DNA of 64,000 bases from Cryptomeria japonica (GCF_030272615.1 NC_081412.1:18949932-19013931), one strand, 5' to 3'; numbered from the stretch's first letter, positions 1 to 12,760 are shown. The notes: generated from the sequence alone by a model not told the origin. Made by a program: numbers and translations.

Positions 1-1794
1 ATTAGTTGGGAGGGCTATAGAAAGAAGAGAACTTTGGGAGGATGTAAAGAGCTATATGCTCTTCAAAATAGATGTAGAGAGGTAGAACAATGGGATTGAA
101 AAACTACTTAGATTCTATTTGGTCTTTTAGTGCTTTCGTGAGTGCTATGTAGGTGTGTATTGTGGGATAAAAACACCTTACATTCAAAGTGGAAGCAAAT
201 TGACAAAATCCAAAAGTGCTTCATCACAAGCAAGTTAAAAATAAAAAAATTATTTCCTTATGATATTATGTTGAGTGAAATAGGGGTAGTGTCTCTTGAA
301 GCAATTGCTATGGTGTGCCTCATAACATGTTTGAAAAGAATTGAACAAATGGAAGTAGGTACATGACCTAAGGTTGTTTTAAATGAAATCTTGAACAAAA
401 GAAAGAAGACTTGGATGAATTAAAATAGAAAATGGATGAGTAAATGTCATATCTACTTGAATGAATGTCTTACCAAAAGTAAAGATATAAAAAAAAAATT
501 TATGAATAAGTTCCACAAATGTACATAGAACAAAGTAGTTGAGAGAAAGAACAATTATTATATTGAGGAGTTCAGCTACATATGTGGTCATCAACAAAAA
601 ACATACATAGGATCTATGGACAGCCAAAACTTTAATTGCTAGATTAAAAATTAATTTTAATCAACTTTGATATGAAGCGTAATGGTGGAAAAGGTCAAAT
701 AAAGCATTAGAAGAAAAGGTATGTATTTTTTTCACTCTAGAATGATGGAATCAGAAAAATATTTTATTATAGAGTTTGATATCTTTAGGGACATAGAAGA
801 CAAATGTGTAAATATCTTGACAATTGATTCTTGATATCTTTAAAAAATTAATCGTATATTTTCGAAGCGCACTTAGGAGAGAGAAGGAGAGAGTAAGGGG
901 TGATGAGATAGAATATCACTTTGCTAGGACTTCCACTTTCCGTCCCCTGTCAACTTTTCCCAGCTTTTTGACCACCTAAGGAAACCGCGTGAATGAGCAG
1001 CGTTCAAACATCTTCTCAGTGCAAGACATGAGGACGACAAATCTGCTTTTAAGATTTTCACTGCATACTTCGTCAGCATTGTCTGAAAAGATTTCCAGTC
1101 GCAAGCTTTTTGACTCAGTACACTTATTGAAAGGTAGAGGAATTTAAAGTAAGAGAGGAATCGATAGGCTCATCCGAAGGGAGCCTTCACATAACCACTT
1201 TTGGTCTGTGCGCAGTAAATTAAATTCATTGGTAATCATTACATAGGTTAAATATAAATATAAATTGTTTAATTTTGTAGATGCTATAAATCATTATTTT
1301 TTGAAATAATATTATTTTTTCATGTTTTTTCACTATCAATCACATATCATATAAACGGTTTAAGTCACACACATTAAGTTTTGATTTCTAAGTTTAAAAA
1401 AGCTAAACATTCTAAAAGCTAAACTTGGTATTTTTATGGCGAAGGCGTCTCCTACTATGGAATGCACCGAGCTGATTTTGTCTATCAACAATCTACGTTT
1501 CCCGAGAGGCGTGCAAGACGATTGAGATGAGAATAACCGTCGGATGACAAGTACTAATAGTTGTCAGTGCTGGGCACAACGAGTTTTTCCTTTCTCACGC
1601 GTGAAGGACGGAAATTGAACGAAACGTTATTAAAGAAAATCCTCTACCGTATCTCCATTCACATTGGCAGTTGCTTTTATTATACTAAATCAATGCCTCC
1701 TAAATGCCTGGCTGCCATTATGCCGTTCCGTATAATACGGCTTTTCTCATTATGCGGAAAGCATTTTAAATTACATTAGAATTTACTTATATTA
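1..1794. other. Unassigned intergenic DNA
   Basis: No gene is supported here. The stretch is AT-rich, with a modestly more GC-rich island at about 865-1220 and another at 1436-1770. A short frame from an ATG at 1436 closes after about 29 codons. Open frames are short, have no recognisable motif and lie among many stops, so they are treated as chance. Confidence 0.6.
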
Positions 1795-1859
1795 ATGTTT
1801 ATTTTTAATTTAAAAATAACTATATTACTAGTTAATAATTAAGTTTTATTTTGTTAATT

Positions 1860-2230
1860 AATTTGAGTGGTTTTATGAAACTATAGAAAGGAATAATAGT
1901 AACTAATTGAAAATATATCTTATTTTATTAATTTGAGTGGTCATATAAAACTATAGAATGGAATAATAGTAAATAATTAACAATATATATAATTTTGTCA
2001 TTTAATTTGAGAGAAAAATATAGATTATTTTGTTAATTAATTTGAGTGACTTTATGAAATTAGAAAAGAGAATAATAGTAAATAATTAAAAAAATAATAG
2101 TAACTAATTGAAAATATATCTTATTTTATTAATTAATTTGAGTGGTCACATAAAACTATAGAAGGGAATAATAGTAAATAATTAATAAAAATATATATTA
2201 TTTTGTCATTAAATTTGAGAAAAAAATATA
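1860..2230. repeat. Imperfect AT-rich repeats, about 70-110 bp apart
   Basis: Blocks beginning with variants of gagtggttttatgaaacta recur near 1864, 1935, 2043 and 2142. Each is followed by an aataatagtaaataatta-like segment. Spacing is irregular, which suggests decayed tandem duplication rather than a clean satellite. Confidence 0.6.
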
Positions 2231-2439
2231 TATTATTTTGTTAATGTTTATATAATTTGAAACAAAAGTAAAAATGAAATTGTTTTACTTCTACCTTAAG
2301 CATGTGAGGATATAAATAGAAACGTAAAAATTAGATTTATACAAAACATCAAATCTTGGAAAAGATAAACCTAAATACTTTAAAATAGAAAAGAAAAGAA
2401 AAATAAAAATACAAATATATTACCATGTTCTATTAATTT

Positions 2440-2745
2440 TTATTATTAGATTTGTTACTTAATATTAAAGTTTCTTTGATACTAAGAAAATATATTAAAA
2501 ATAAAAATAAGAATAAAGTTTCTTTGATACTAAGAAAATATATTAATAAAAATAAGAATTATTATTAGATTTGTTACTTAATATTAAAGTTTCTTTGATA
2601 CTAAGAAAATATATTAAAAATAAAAATACAAATATATTACCATGTTCTATTAATTTTTATTATTAAATTTGTTACTTAATATTAAAGTTTCTTTGATACT
2701 AAGAAATAAAGTTTCTTTGATACTAAGAAAATATATTAAAAATAA
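2440..2745. repeat. Short-unit AT-rich direct repeats
   Basis: The segment agtttctttgatactaagaa recurs near 2468, 2516, 2588, 2687 and 2708. Several copies are preceded by a shared attattagatttgttacttaa-like segment. This looks like local slippage or unequal duplication. No coding content was seen. Confidence 0.65.
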
Positions 2746-4692
2746 GAAAGATATGTATATGGTTTTCAGGTTTTAGGTTTTTAGGTTCCACCCAAAAAGT
2801 GGCATAACTATATTCACCTCCAATTTAGAGTAAGAATCAATTAATTTCTCCTTTTTTTCACTATTGCTTAAAATATATATTTCTTATAATTTATGAAAAG
2901 CAAAACTATATCCTATAGAGTTTCTTCTAAAATTTATTTTTAGATGCTATAATTGTCACAACCTTCTTTTACCTCCCTTATTATTTATCATTAGTGTTTA
3001 ATACATATTAGGTATGGATGAAAGAAGGTGAAAAAATAATAATTTCAAAATTGACTTATTTTTATCCATTGAAATTATGTATAAGGTTCATTAGTGTTGC
3101 TTCCTTATTGTATCCTTGGTTATAGAATCATCTTATGATGTACACTATAATATGAATATAAACATATGAGATTTGATTTTATATGATGTTTTCAAATTCA
3201 TTGTTTTCTATATAATGCTTCTAGTTTCTTTTTGTAGACATATAATGTTGGACCATGATTTGATTATCTTTATTTTTGTGTACATGAAGTTTTCAGCATG
3301 CAAGAACAAGCTAAAATAACATTAACCTATCCTACCCAAAATAAATGCAATGCCCAAATTAAGCATGAGAGTTGATAAAATATTGATGAAAACAAGCAAA
3401 GTTCTTACCAAACAAAAAAAAACTTACTTAAAGTAATTATTGGAACTAATTGTTAACTCCTTGATTCGAAAGGAAGGTAAAAAATATTAACTCCTTGATT
3501 TCTCGAGAATTCCACTTAGCAAGTCTTTTCGTGCATTTAAAAGATGCGGAAAGGAAGATATTTTTTGCATGAATGCGATGCAGACCTGGCTATAAGATAG
3601 TAGATATTGTGGCAACTGAGGAGAACAACCAATGCAAACAAGTCTTATCGTTCGATGTTCTTACCACATTCAACCATTCTTTCTACCGACGGTGCACCAG
3701 GTAGTTGCAGCATATTTATTGTATGCAATAAAATATATGTTATGAAATATCTGTTGCAATAAAATATTCTTTGTGATAAAACATCTATCATTATTTATAG
3801 CTCTCAAACGCACCCCTTTAATTCACTTCCACCAAGCACCGTCCAACAAGCACCAGTTCTCTGATACAGAAGATTGCATCTACCAGCTAGCTGCAGGAGA
3901 GAGCTGACAGTCAAACATTGCAGACACTATTAAACAGGTTTTTACCTTGCTTTAAAAAAATTGAATGTACACATATCTGTGGATTGTTTTGCTATGAGTT
4001 TAACATTTTGTTGTTTTCCAATGTGTGCTTATAAAGTTTATGCAATTTCTTCTCTTTCCTTTCAAACAATTATTGCAAACTGTGTCCATGCTTGGTTAAG
4101 TTTTGTGTTTATAAAACTTCATATTATGGTTAAGAAAAAACTTTTTTTTTGTAATGAGGCATTTGATGCTACCTTTGAAATCCTTTAAGAAACTTAAAAG
4201 ACACAATTAAATCATAATGTATAGGCTATGAGAATAAATTATATTGTGCATTTTTTTGTATCATATTATTTGAATACTTATATTTCTAAGTTAATATGCT
4301 GGAATAGATAATAAAAACCCTAATTATCCATACACTAAACTTCAAAAACTCTCAAAAAATGACTTCTTGTTATTACCATAGCTAGGTATTCCACAGGTCA
4401 ATTCCTCCACAAAAAAAAACATCACCTCTTAAAGCACGTTTTTGCAAGAAACCTACTTTTATAGTATTGAAACTCATTATTATTAACCCATACTCACCAA
4501 CAAAATGTTATACTGTGAATCTTGCATGTTTTGACTGTCAGTTGAATTCTACTCTCTCTCTCTTTAGCTTGAAATCATATCTGTTTACTAGAAACCAACC
4601 TGCCATATACAGAACATATCACCTCAATTCTTGTTGAAAGAAGTGTTCAAATGAAAGCAATGAATTTTGAATAGATCACATTAATAAAAGGC
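2746..4692. other. Unassigned intergenic DNA
   Basis: AT-rich sequence with no supported gene. A slightly less AT-rich patch at 3540-3950 has no open frame of interest. On the minus strand this stretch would be downstream of the gene candidate that ends at 4693, but no clear polyadenylation signal could be singled out. Confidence 0.5.
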
Positions 4693-5801
4693 TCAAAATT
4701 CAAAATAATTCTCATCCAGTCCATTGCCGCCACTGAAAAGAGAAGAAATTTTGCAAAACAAAATACCTTAGGTGAATATTGTGCAAGGACAATTGGAATT
4801 GTGCACTCAGGAAGCAATTTAAGTTCCCATAATTGGGTCTTTTGAAAAAATAGCTGAGGTTACAAATTCAATAAACCAACTCAGTTCTCAAAATTCCTTG
4901 GTTTCAAATTATACTGTGAAGCCACTACATATCTGTGATGTGGTTCTTCAAGTTATTCTGGTTGAAAATCCTGTGGCTCAATTAGGATGTTGATTGATGA
5001 TTTAGAGATGAAAGTAACCAACTGCAACTTGCCATATACTTAAATGAGCTTCACAGAAACTTGCCATATACCAGTATAAACGGTAATCACATTACCTGTT
5101 ACATAAAATTACACCCAGCTTTGTAAATAGAAAGAAGATCTTATTACATACATGCACAGTTTTGCAAGTATCAACAAATTAAATTATTTATATTTTCAGA
5201 AAAAGAATACCTTCTCTTGTTCCACTGGACGGATCTTGCAACAGCTATCCTTCTTGCTGCTTCTTTCATAGCTGGAAACTGATTATTTCCATTCCTTGAC
5301 CTCATGTCCGCAAGCTTTGCCTACAACCAAGAAAACATGCATTTATAATAACATTCAATTAAATCATCACAGGCATACATACAATTAACAGTGTATTAAG
5401 TTCTACCTGTCTAAGAGCTGAAGATCTTGCAGCCACTAATTGTTGGACGTGGGCTTTGGACACACCATCCCTTGCACCATATTTGTTTGGAAAAGGTCGC
5501 TGGCTCTTATTCTGTACAGGTTCATATGTTCTCAGTACTGAAATCAACTAAAACAACAGATGGAAATTTGAAGAAAAATGAAAACCCTGGCCATCAAACA
5601 AGTACTGTTTTACCTACTGAGGTTCGCTGCTTCCTTATCTTTGGCTTAGTTTTCTTTGACAAACAACAACAGTTGTAGAAATCTTGTAACAACAACACCT
5701 TTCAACCTACCAAGTGTCATGTCCATTTTCTTTTCAGTAAGTGCAATTGCATTAGCAGTGAGTGGTGGTAAACTTCCCATGGTATTAATAGTATTGGATT
5801 G
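4693..5801 (-). CDS. Spliced host-gene candidate, possible UAP56-interacting export-factor-like protein
   Basis: Five minus-strand blocks join in phase: 5780-5711 (ATG at 5780; the frame is also open up to 5801), 5682-5614, 5537-5407, 5320-5211 and 4732-4693 (TGA at 4693-4695). Together they give about 139 codons with no internal stop. Junctions at 5613/5538, 5406/5321 and 5210/4733 are GT-AG and phase-compatible, and the last acceptor follows a strong pyrimidine tract. The product is basic, with a lysine-rich patch (KKTKPKIRKQR), then NKSQRPFPNKYG, then NQFPAMKEAARR and a QWNK motif. From memory this layout, with EKKMDMTL near the start, resembles plant UIEF/ALY-type mRNA export adaptors that bind the UAP56 helicase. 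The core of the expected UAP56-binding motif is not visible. The interval 5683-5710 is only 28 nt, too short for a normal intron, so a microdeleted pseudogene is possible. Upstream exons may be missing. The splice structure is seen; the function is inferred. Confidence 0.45.
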
Positions 5802-6339
5802 CTGGCAAACAGTCTACACAGCCAAAAAATTAATTAGTTATCTGCCAGAAGGAAAAAATAGAAATCAAAATGATACTAACAGGTCCAACACCTAATAAAA
5901 TTGTTACAAATGAATAGTTAACATTGTGCTCAAAATAATTACACCAAGGATACAGTGAAAAAGCAACATCCAGAATCTGATTAGAATATGTGTAAACACT
6001 AACAGAAACCGTACAATTCGAAAACACTCCCAAAGGCATGTAAACACTAACAGAAACCTTACAATTCCAAAACACTCCCAAAGGCGTGTTATTATAATTT
6101 GTAGAGTGAACCAAGGGATGATAGGCTAAAGCTTCTCAAATTAGCCTGAGAAAAAATAGTTACCCTATAGAACCCATAAATAAATAAAAAACAGACCCAA
6201 ATATATTTGTGTGGATTGAGGACATTGAATGCCAAGACAACTTCAAAAAAATGCTATAGAAAACAAAATGAGAAGGGCGGTCATTTCTGGCATGATTATT
6301 GGGCAAGCATTGGAAATGAAAACTCAATCAAATTTTGAG

Positions 6340-6840
6340 AAATACCTCAACCAGAATCCTCTTCATCCTCATTCTGGAATAGAATTCTCTATGACACTTT
6401 GAAGGACATCTCAATTATGAAGCAAAACAGTACATATGTATTTCGTCTTTCTTGATCATGCCACTCACATTTGGGATTTTTTTCATTTTCTTGTGAAAAC
6501 GAAGAATTCTTGTTGTGAGGATCTGTAAGATTCGTAGAACCACTGAGCTATTGCTTGGGCTTCATCTTTCTTGAACATCGGCTTTTCGCATAATCCTCCA
6601 TAATGAAAACATCTATGCATTACAAATTCTTTGTCTGCATGATTTCATGCCACGCAAATAGCTCTATACCTCGATTTGAGAAAAATCTTCATCTTGGACA
6701 GAGGAGTGTCTTGGAAGGATGTGTGTTTTCTTATATTCGGAATTGATAAATATTTACTACTATCCTGCAACCGTATGACCAAGCCAATCACAATGTGCCA
6801 ATTTTTTTTTAATTTATATTTATGTTGAAAAATAGGCAAC
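6340..6840 (-). pseudogene. Coding-like fragments, unrecognised
   Basis: Two minus-strand stretches read like eroded exons. One, near 6600-6487, encodes about 37 residues including CEKPMFKKDEAQAIAQWFY before a stop. The next part, near 6478-6390, continues in another frame with a KCEWHDQERR segment. A further open frame at 6839-6645 has a possible GT donor after a basic end. I do not recognise the family. Nothing links these pieces firmly to the gene candidate at 4693-5801, although strand and spacing would allow it. Chance open frames remain possible. Confidence 0.25.
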
Positions 6841-7746
6841 TTGACTTAAGAAACTAGCAAACCGAAATATATCTTGAAAAAAAAGATGAATTTGGATTGG
6901 CTGCAAGCATAAAGTTTAATCAGTGTTTAAATTTTGAAGCCTTCGCTATAGTTCCCCGCAGGAGGAACTAATAACATCTATTCCTTGTAGGAAGATTCAA
7001 TGCATTTAAGAAAATTCATTTATCACCCAAAAAACCACCTTGAGGCAATCAAGTAGGATTTCACTTCCAAACTTTTAAGAGGACTAATAAAGTGTTTGGT
7101 TGTATAAAAATTTTAGTCTATGAATTCTTTGATTTAAAATAAATTTATTTCATTTGATATTTTATTTATTAAATTGTGTTTGCAAATATATATGTAATGG
7201 AGATGAATTAGTTTTAAAATAATTTTTAAACAATTTGTTGCAAATTTTTATTTAAGATTTTATGAATTAGATTTCTAATTTTATGAATTGATTATTTAGT
7301 TGTTCTCTTTTCATATTTTAAGTCAATATAAGATTTTTCCATTCTCTCACTTGTCTTTTTGGTTCTCATACCCACTCAATCCTCTCCTCTTATAATCTTC
7401 ATTGGTTTGTTAACAATCATTCATTTCTCTTTTCTTGTCCTGTTTTCTAACTTTGATGATGAATCATGGAGTTTGATTTGAAATATCCTATAAAAGAAAT
7501 TGCACAATAAAAACTAGAAGCAATGCACAATAACATTATGGATTGTGAAAATTATGTTTTTGAAATATTGATTTATGTACTCCACAAATGTATGCAAAAA
7601 AAATAAAAAATCTATAATTAACATCAAGCTCCCTCACAGCTTTAGGTTACATTTGATATTGAGAAAATGCAACTTTCGCTTACCTGTATACACACACGCC
7701 CTATAATTGAAACTTGAAACCATGCAAATATGCCATGTTTGCCACC
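6841..7746. other. Unassigned intergenic DNA
   Basis: Strongly AT-rich DNA with no supported gene or recognisable mobile-element end. It forms the left flank of the Helitron if the proposed 5' end is right. Confidence 0.5.
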
Positions 7747-7766
7747 TCTGCTATACTACATTTCAC
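7747..7766 (+). other. Candidate Helitron 5' terminus
   Basis: The sequence tctgctatactacatttcac resembles TC-starting plant Helitron 5' ends, which often contain CTATACTA-like or CTACTA-like motifs. It is the best candidate found upstream of the first Helitron gene. The preceding base is C, so the usual A/T insertion context is not met. Confidence 0.3.
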
Positions 7767-8025
7767 GTTCACACATTTCGCCTTGTTTTAGATTTCACCA
7801 TCTTTTCCTAAAAACGTCTGTTGCTTGGTCACTTTTTGCCCTTTTTTTTGGCTTCACTGCAAATTGTATTGCTTTCTTCTCTTTCGACATGCTTTTTTTT
7901 TACTTGCCCATAAAAAAAGGGGTATTTAATTTGTTCTCAATTCAAATGTTTAGTTCCAATCATGTTTGGATCCATGTAAGTGGATGTATAATTGATTTGA
8001 AGCTATCACTTCTCTATTAAGTTTT

Positions 8026-8475
8026 TTGTTAAATGTCCTACAATTTTATCTCATCCTTTACCTCTATCTATCTCTCCATCTATTTGTCTCATTCCTCTAT
8101 TTCTTTAAATCTTCATGTCTACCTCTATATCAATATCTATTTGCCTCTTTATCTCTATATCTATCTCTCCATATTTCTTCTTCCATATTTCCCTCTCCAT
8201 CTCGCTAATCTCTCCATCTCTCTCTACCCCCATCTATCTCCCTCTTTATATGTGACTTGATGTATTCATCTTATCTTTCTCTATTCCTCTCTCATTATCT
8301 CCCTCTCTTTCTCTCTCTCCAGAATTATGTATTTATCTCTTGCATATCTATCTATCTCTCTCTCTTCTCTCTCTTTATCTCTCCCTCTACTTCTCTCTAT
8401 ACCCCCCCTCTCTTTTGCTCTTTTGTCGTCTATCTCTCCCCCTTTCTCTCTCCCTTTCTCTTTATCATAACATGA
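8026..8475 (+). repeat. Pyrimidine-rich microsatellite tract
   Basis: About 450 bp of imperfect (TCTA/TCTC)n with very few purines except A on the plus strand. Several long leucine/serine/tyrosine-rich open frames here result from the composition and are not genes. The tract lies inside the Helitron, between its proposed 5' end and its first ORF. Confidence 0.85.
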
Positions 8476-8969
8476 TCCTGTTAATAATGAAGTCTTTTCA
8501 TCTTCCTAATTTAGATGTTTATATTTCATTCATGTTTACATCCTTGTTAGTTGATTTCGAGCTATCAATTCTACATTTAGACTTTTTTTGCATTAACAAC
8601 ATTATTTTATAACTGACATATTTATTTTAGTTTTATCTTTTAATATACAATTACAGTGTATTTATTACTCATAAATAGCAAGATTAATGTTTTATTTATA
8701 AAACTAAATTTAGTTTCTTCATTATTTAATACTATTTTTATTTTTATTTTTAAAATTTGGATTTCACAGTATTAATTAATGAAATGTAATAAACAATAAC
8801 AACCAAGTAGGAGCTATAAATCCAACATAATCATATTTAGTTTTTATATGTTGTTGTTTCTCTATCTTTGAATTTTCATATTTATTTCAAACTAATTATG
8901 AAATTAATTTCAATTATTTTCCTTTGATTCAAACCACTTATGCTTCTTTTTATTCATTCCTCCCAGGAA

Positions 8970-9383
8970 ATGTCTAACCATACAAATAACCATGAAATCA
9001 TTCAAGTCTATAGTGGAGATACAACAAATAGTATACAAAGCCCGTTAATGCCAGTGGATGAAACAACTATGGAAGCAGAATCATGTGTTTCTATGACTCA
9101 AGCAGAATTTGTTGGAACCGATGTCCAACAACTTGCTTCAACTATGTCAAATACCTGTCATCATATTGCACATAAATTCAAAATTGCATGCCAAGCAACA
9201 CCCCTTGTTCAAGAATTGGATATTGAAAAACTTCAAGAGGCAGTATCAACATTCCAAGCCACTTGCATACAATTAGAAGGACTATGTGATTTCTTGAAAG
9301 AGTTATTTGAGGATAGACACTATTCAATTGATGACGCCTCCAAAATCATTGCAACATATGAAATGTATTTGAGAAATATGTGA
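8970..9383 (+). CDS. Hypothetical Helitron-borne protein, 138 aa
   Basis: Intact frame from ATG 8970 to TGA 9381-9383. The frame is open slightly upstream, but 8970 is chosen because a pyrimidine tract ending in CAG lies just before it, suggesting a spliced leader. The protein is acidic in its first third (Asn/Thr/Glu-rich). It is then predicted by eye to be mostly helical, with regularly spaced Leu/Ile around ELDIEKLQEAVSTF and a C-terminal Tyr-rich helix ending in YLRNM. There is no signal peptide, membrane segment, zinc motif or catalytic signature that I recognise. It sits upstream of the RPA1-like gene on the same strand. That it is uninterrupted while RepHel is broken makes it notable, but its short length means chance survival is possible. 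Confidence 0.5.
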   Translation: MSNHTNNHEIIQVYSGDTTNSIQSPLMPVDETTMEAESCVSMTQAEFVGTDVQQLASTMSNTCHHIAHKFKIACQATPLVQELDIEKLQEAVSTFQATCIQLEGLCDFLKELFEDRHYSIDDASKIIATYEMYLRNM

Positions 9384-10253
9384 TTGGTTATTTTGACTTC
9401 TTAGTATGTAAATACAGTGCAAGGTATCTATATAGATCTATGTACATAAATAGTCAAAAAAAATAGTGTAACTCCTATTTTCCCTACCATGGAACCAACT
9501 TATATCTATCAATGTAAATTCTTGACACTATATATAATGCATCAAAGTAAATTCTGGACACAATATGTAAATGAGTAATATTTTTATAAGACTTGTTTAT
9601 TTAATGAACTTTCTTCTTAAATATTGTTATTGAATTATTTTAGGCAAAATGGACAATATTAACATCATTACAATTGAAAGAACTCCATCGTTATAGTCCT
9701 AGATACAAAACAATAGATCCCATACTACATATATCACTCAAGTCATTTTGTAGAATGCTTTGAAACTCAACAGATTAAAATTCTACTTTATTACATTTGT
9801 ACTCATTTTCATTTTGACTTATTAAGTGGAAAATTAAATTCTAAACTTTTACAATTACTTTTAAAAAAAAATAAAAAATCTTGAACAATAATAGATACAA
9901 TATATTAATAATTAACTATATATTTATAACAAATTATATGTTTCAAGATATTGAATTTTTCATTTTTAGTTATTAAAATATTTCAAATATATATGAGTGA
10001 TTATAATATATTTATGTTTGTGTTGCCGATAATATCCTTACTCATGTTATTTTTGGGACCACAAAGATTTGCTACAACACGAGAATGCACAGTCTTTATC
10101 CTTACAATTTCTTTAACCATATTTCGATGTACTTATTACAACCCATTTACATTGACTATAAACATCTTGGGAATGACATTTGTTTTATCACTATCTAATT
10201 CTCATATTTCACTTAATTCACAGGCCAAATTTCTTTGACAAAATTCAAGCTAC
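9384..10253 (+). other. Helitron spacer between the 138-aa ORF and the RPA1-like gene
   Basis: AT-rich sequence with no convincing coding content. An open frame at 9951-10238 encodes a hydrophobic low-complexity peptide and is probably fortuitous. The stretch may contain the promoter or leader of the RPA1-like gene. Confidence 0.5.
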
Positions 10254-12047
10254 ATGATGGCACAATTAACTACAAATGCCATTGCAAACATTCTTGCTGG
10301 CATGTCTCTTGTTGACCCTTCTTTGCAAGTAATATCTATACACTCAATTCAACAACCTCAAACTGCAAATATCAAATATCGACTAAAGCTCTCAGATGGC
10401 GTGCACGCACATCCTGCATTGCTTCCTACTGATTTGATCGCCCTGGTTTTGGAAGAAGCTTTAGTCAAAGGTTCTATTCTCACTCTAACAGAATATTCTT
10501 GCAAGATGTTCGACAAGTACACGTATGTCCATGTCTCCCCAATAATCTTTTTTTTGCTCTTATTTTTCCATATACAACTTCTTGCTAAATTATATATCTA
10601 ATTTTATTGCAAGGCTATCTTAATTGATGGCTTGGAAATAGTTTCAAACAATGCAACAATCATAGGAGCTCCAACACCTCTCCTCCAAGGTACTTCGTAC
10701 CTTCCACCCATCAACTCTACAGACCCATTGGAGTCTTCTTCTACAGAATGGTCAATACCAAACATTACCCCTTTCCAAATACTTTCCATTAAAACATTGA
10801 CCCCGTATCACAAACAATGGTCCATTGAGGGTCGAGCACTTTCTAAAAGCCCAATTCATGAATATAACAATTGTGGACGTGAAGGTAAAGTTTTTGGGTT
10901 TGATTTTGTAGACAAGTTAGGCTGTCAGATACACATGACTTGTTTTAATGAACTTGTTGATATTTTCTACCATGTTATTAAGTCTGATAGTCTTTATATA
11001 ATATCCAATGGTTTAATAAAAGTGGCAAACACAAAATATAGTAGCTCCACAAACCCTTTTGAAATAATCCTCCATAGCTCATCAACAATAACTCCTTCCA
11101 CATGTTTAGAGTCCACCATACCCAAACATAGCTTCCATATTAAGAGCATAGAGTCACTTGAGTCATTTCCTATTAACTCCCTTGTAGATGTCATTGGAAT
11201 AGTTTTGACCATCTCCGCCACATCAACTATATGTAAACGAGATGGCACAGAGACAATAAAATGTATAGCTACCATCATAGACATGTCTAATTGTACCATA
11301 GATGTTACACTTTGGGGCCATCATTGTCAACTCCAAGGGAACAAAATCCTTGATATGTCCATAGAAGTGAATCCTCTTGTTGTTTTGTTCAAGTCTGCAC
11401 GTATTATATCTTGGAATGGAAAATCACTTGACACCATCTTCTCCACTACAATTATAATCAATCCAAATATGTTGGAAACCTCAACATTGCAAGAATGGTA
11501 TGCCAAAAAAGAGATTTACCAACCTTACATTTCCTTGTCACAATACCAACCCCCACCACCCAAATTTGAAAATCCAAAAGATATTTCGTCTATTACCAAT
11601 GAATTTTGTAATGAGCCAAAAAAAATCTGTGTAAAGGCCACTATCAAAAAAATCCACTTGGACAACTTTTACTACCTTTCTTGTCCCCAAGTGGTGGACA
11701 AAAAAAAATGTAAGAAAAAAGTTGTTGAGAGCTCACCAAACACATATCAATGCCCAAAGTGTTCTACTTTTATCTCAGAATGTGATTTTAGCTACATGCT
11801 TAAAATGGACTTGCAAGATGCAATAGGGGAACTTCTAAAAGTAATTGCTTTCGACGGACCATCAAAAGAGTTGTTGGGTGTTGGAGCAGAAGATTTTCAA
11901 CTTCTACTAGCAGAACCTAATGCGGCAAACCCCATTTTGGACAATGTTGTTGACTGTCAATTTCTCTTTGCTATCAACATCAAAATGGTTCCATTTGCCG
12001 GCCAAGAAACACAGAACGTTACTATTATGGCCATTAAGCCTTGTTAA
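10254..12047 (+). CDS. RPA1-like single-stranded DNA-binding protein (RPA70 type)
   Basis: Helitron-encoded homologue of the replication protein A large subunit, which binds single-stranded DNA through OB folds and would act in the nucleus during rolling-circle transposition. Exon 1 starts at ATG 10254 and runs to about 10522. It encodes an RPA1N-like fold (KYRLKLSDGVHAHPALL). Exon 2 begins near 10614 after a CAAG acceptor and is open to TAA 12045-12047. It holds a DBD-A-like OB fold (ITPFQILSIKTLTPYHKQW), a DBD-B-like fold and a C-terminal DBD-C-like region with a four-Cys zinc ribbon (CPQVVDKKKC then CPKC) at about 11685-11765. The exact donor is uncertain because GTATGT after FDKYT leaves the phase one base off, so a small indel may be present. 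At roughly 560 residues it is near family length. The long open exon 2 contrasts with the broken RepHel gene. Confidence 0.85.
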
Positions 12048-12760
12048 AAGTTACTCTAAACACTTTCTCTCAAGGTTGCTATCCAGTTTGCTTATCTTTT
12101 TCAATATTATGTATTCCATTTCTCCATCAATGTAAATATATTTTCCCTCAAACATATATAGCAAGATAGCTTCTATTATTTTCCTATATTTATAGATGTA
12201 AATAAACATCTTTTTATACACCCAATGTGTGTACTACTTAGACATGTTATTCCAAATTTTTATTTTACATTTATATAAATTAACATTGCAAATATTTTTT
12301 TTTCAAATGAAACACATCATTGTATCTCAAAATTGTCTCTATGAATGGTTTGACATATCCTTTTTAATTATATTTTTTAAAAGATTACCCTTGTTAATTA
12401 TAATTATTCTTTAACATTTATTGAAATTGACATTGCAAAATTATTTTAAAAAAAAGAGATTAGTATGTGCAAAATATGAACATATGCTATGTTAATATGA
12501 TAAATATGTTTGTTTTTTTCTCCTCTCAATTTATGTCTTAAGTATCTTTATGAATGGTTTTACATTTTATTTCAAATTATGTTTGCATTTCTTTTTCTAT
12601 GTTTATATTACTCACCTACTCTTGCAAATAGATATATGTCATCATTTTGTATTACAATCATATTGTTATATATTTATATTTGAAAAAAAAAATTATCCAC
12701 AGATAGACCACATTCCTTTGGTACTCAACAGACCATGCCCTGGTCATACAAATTGATACA
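12048..12760 (+). other. Helitron spacer between RPA1-like and RepHel genes
   Basis: AT-rich and without coding signatures. It presumably includes the end of the RPA1-like transcript and the RepHel leader. No terminator or promoter could be assigned with confidence. Confidence 0.5.

Noticed and set aside
1436-1530. Possible small gene starting MAKASPTMEC
   Set aside because: Only about 29 codons and no supporting splice or homology signal.
8026-8612. Leu/Ser/Tyr-rich open frames that look like membrane proteins
   Set aside because: They come from the CT-rich tract; no real protein signature.
10994-11299. Antisense frame of 101 codons within the RPA1-like exon
   Set aside because: Shadow of the strongly supported plus-strand coding region.
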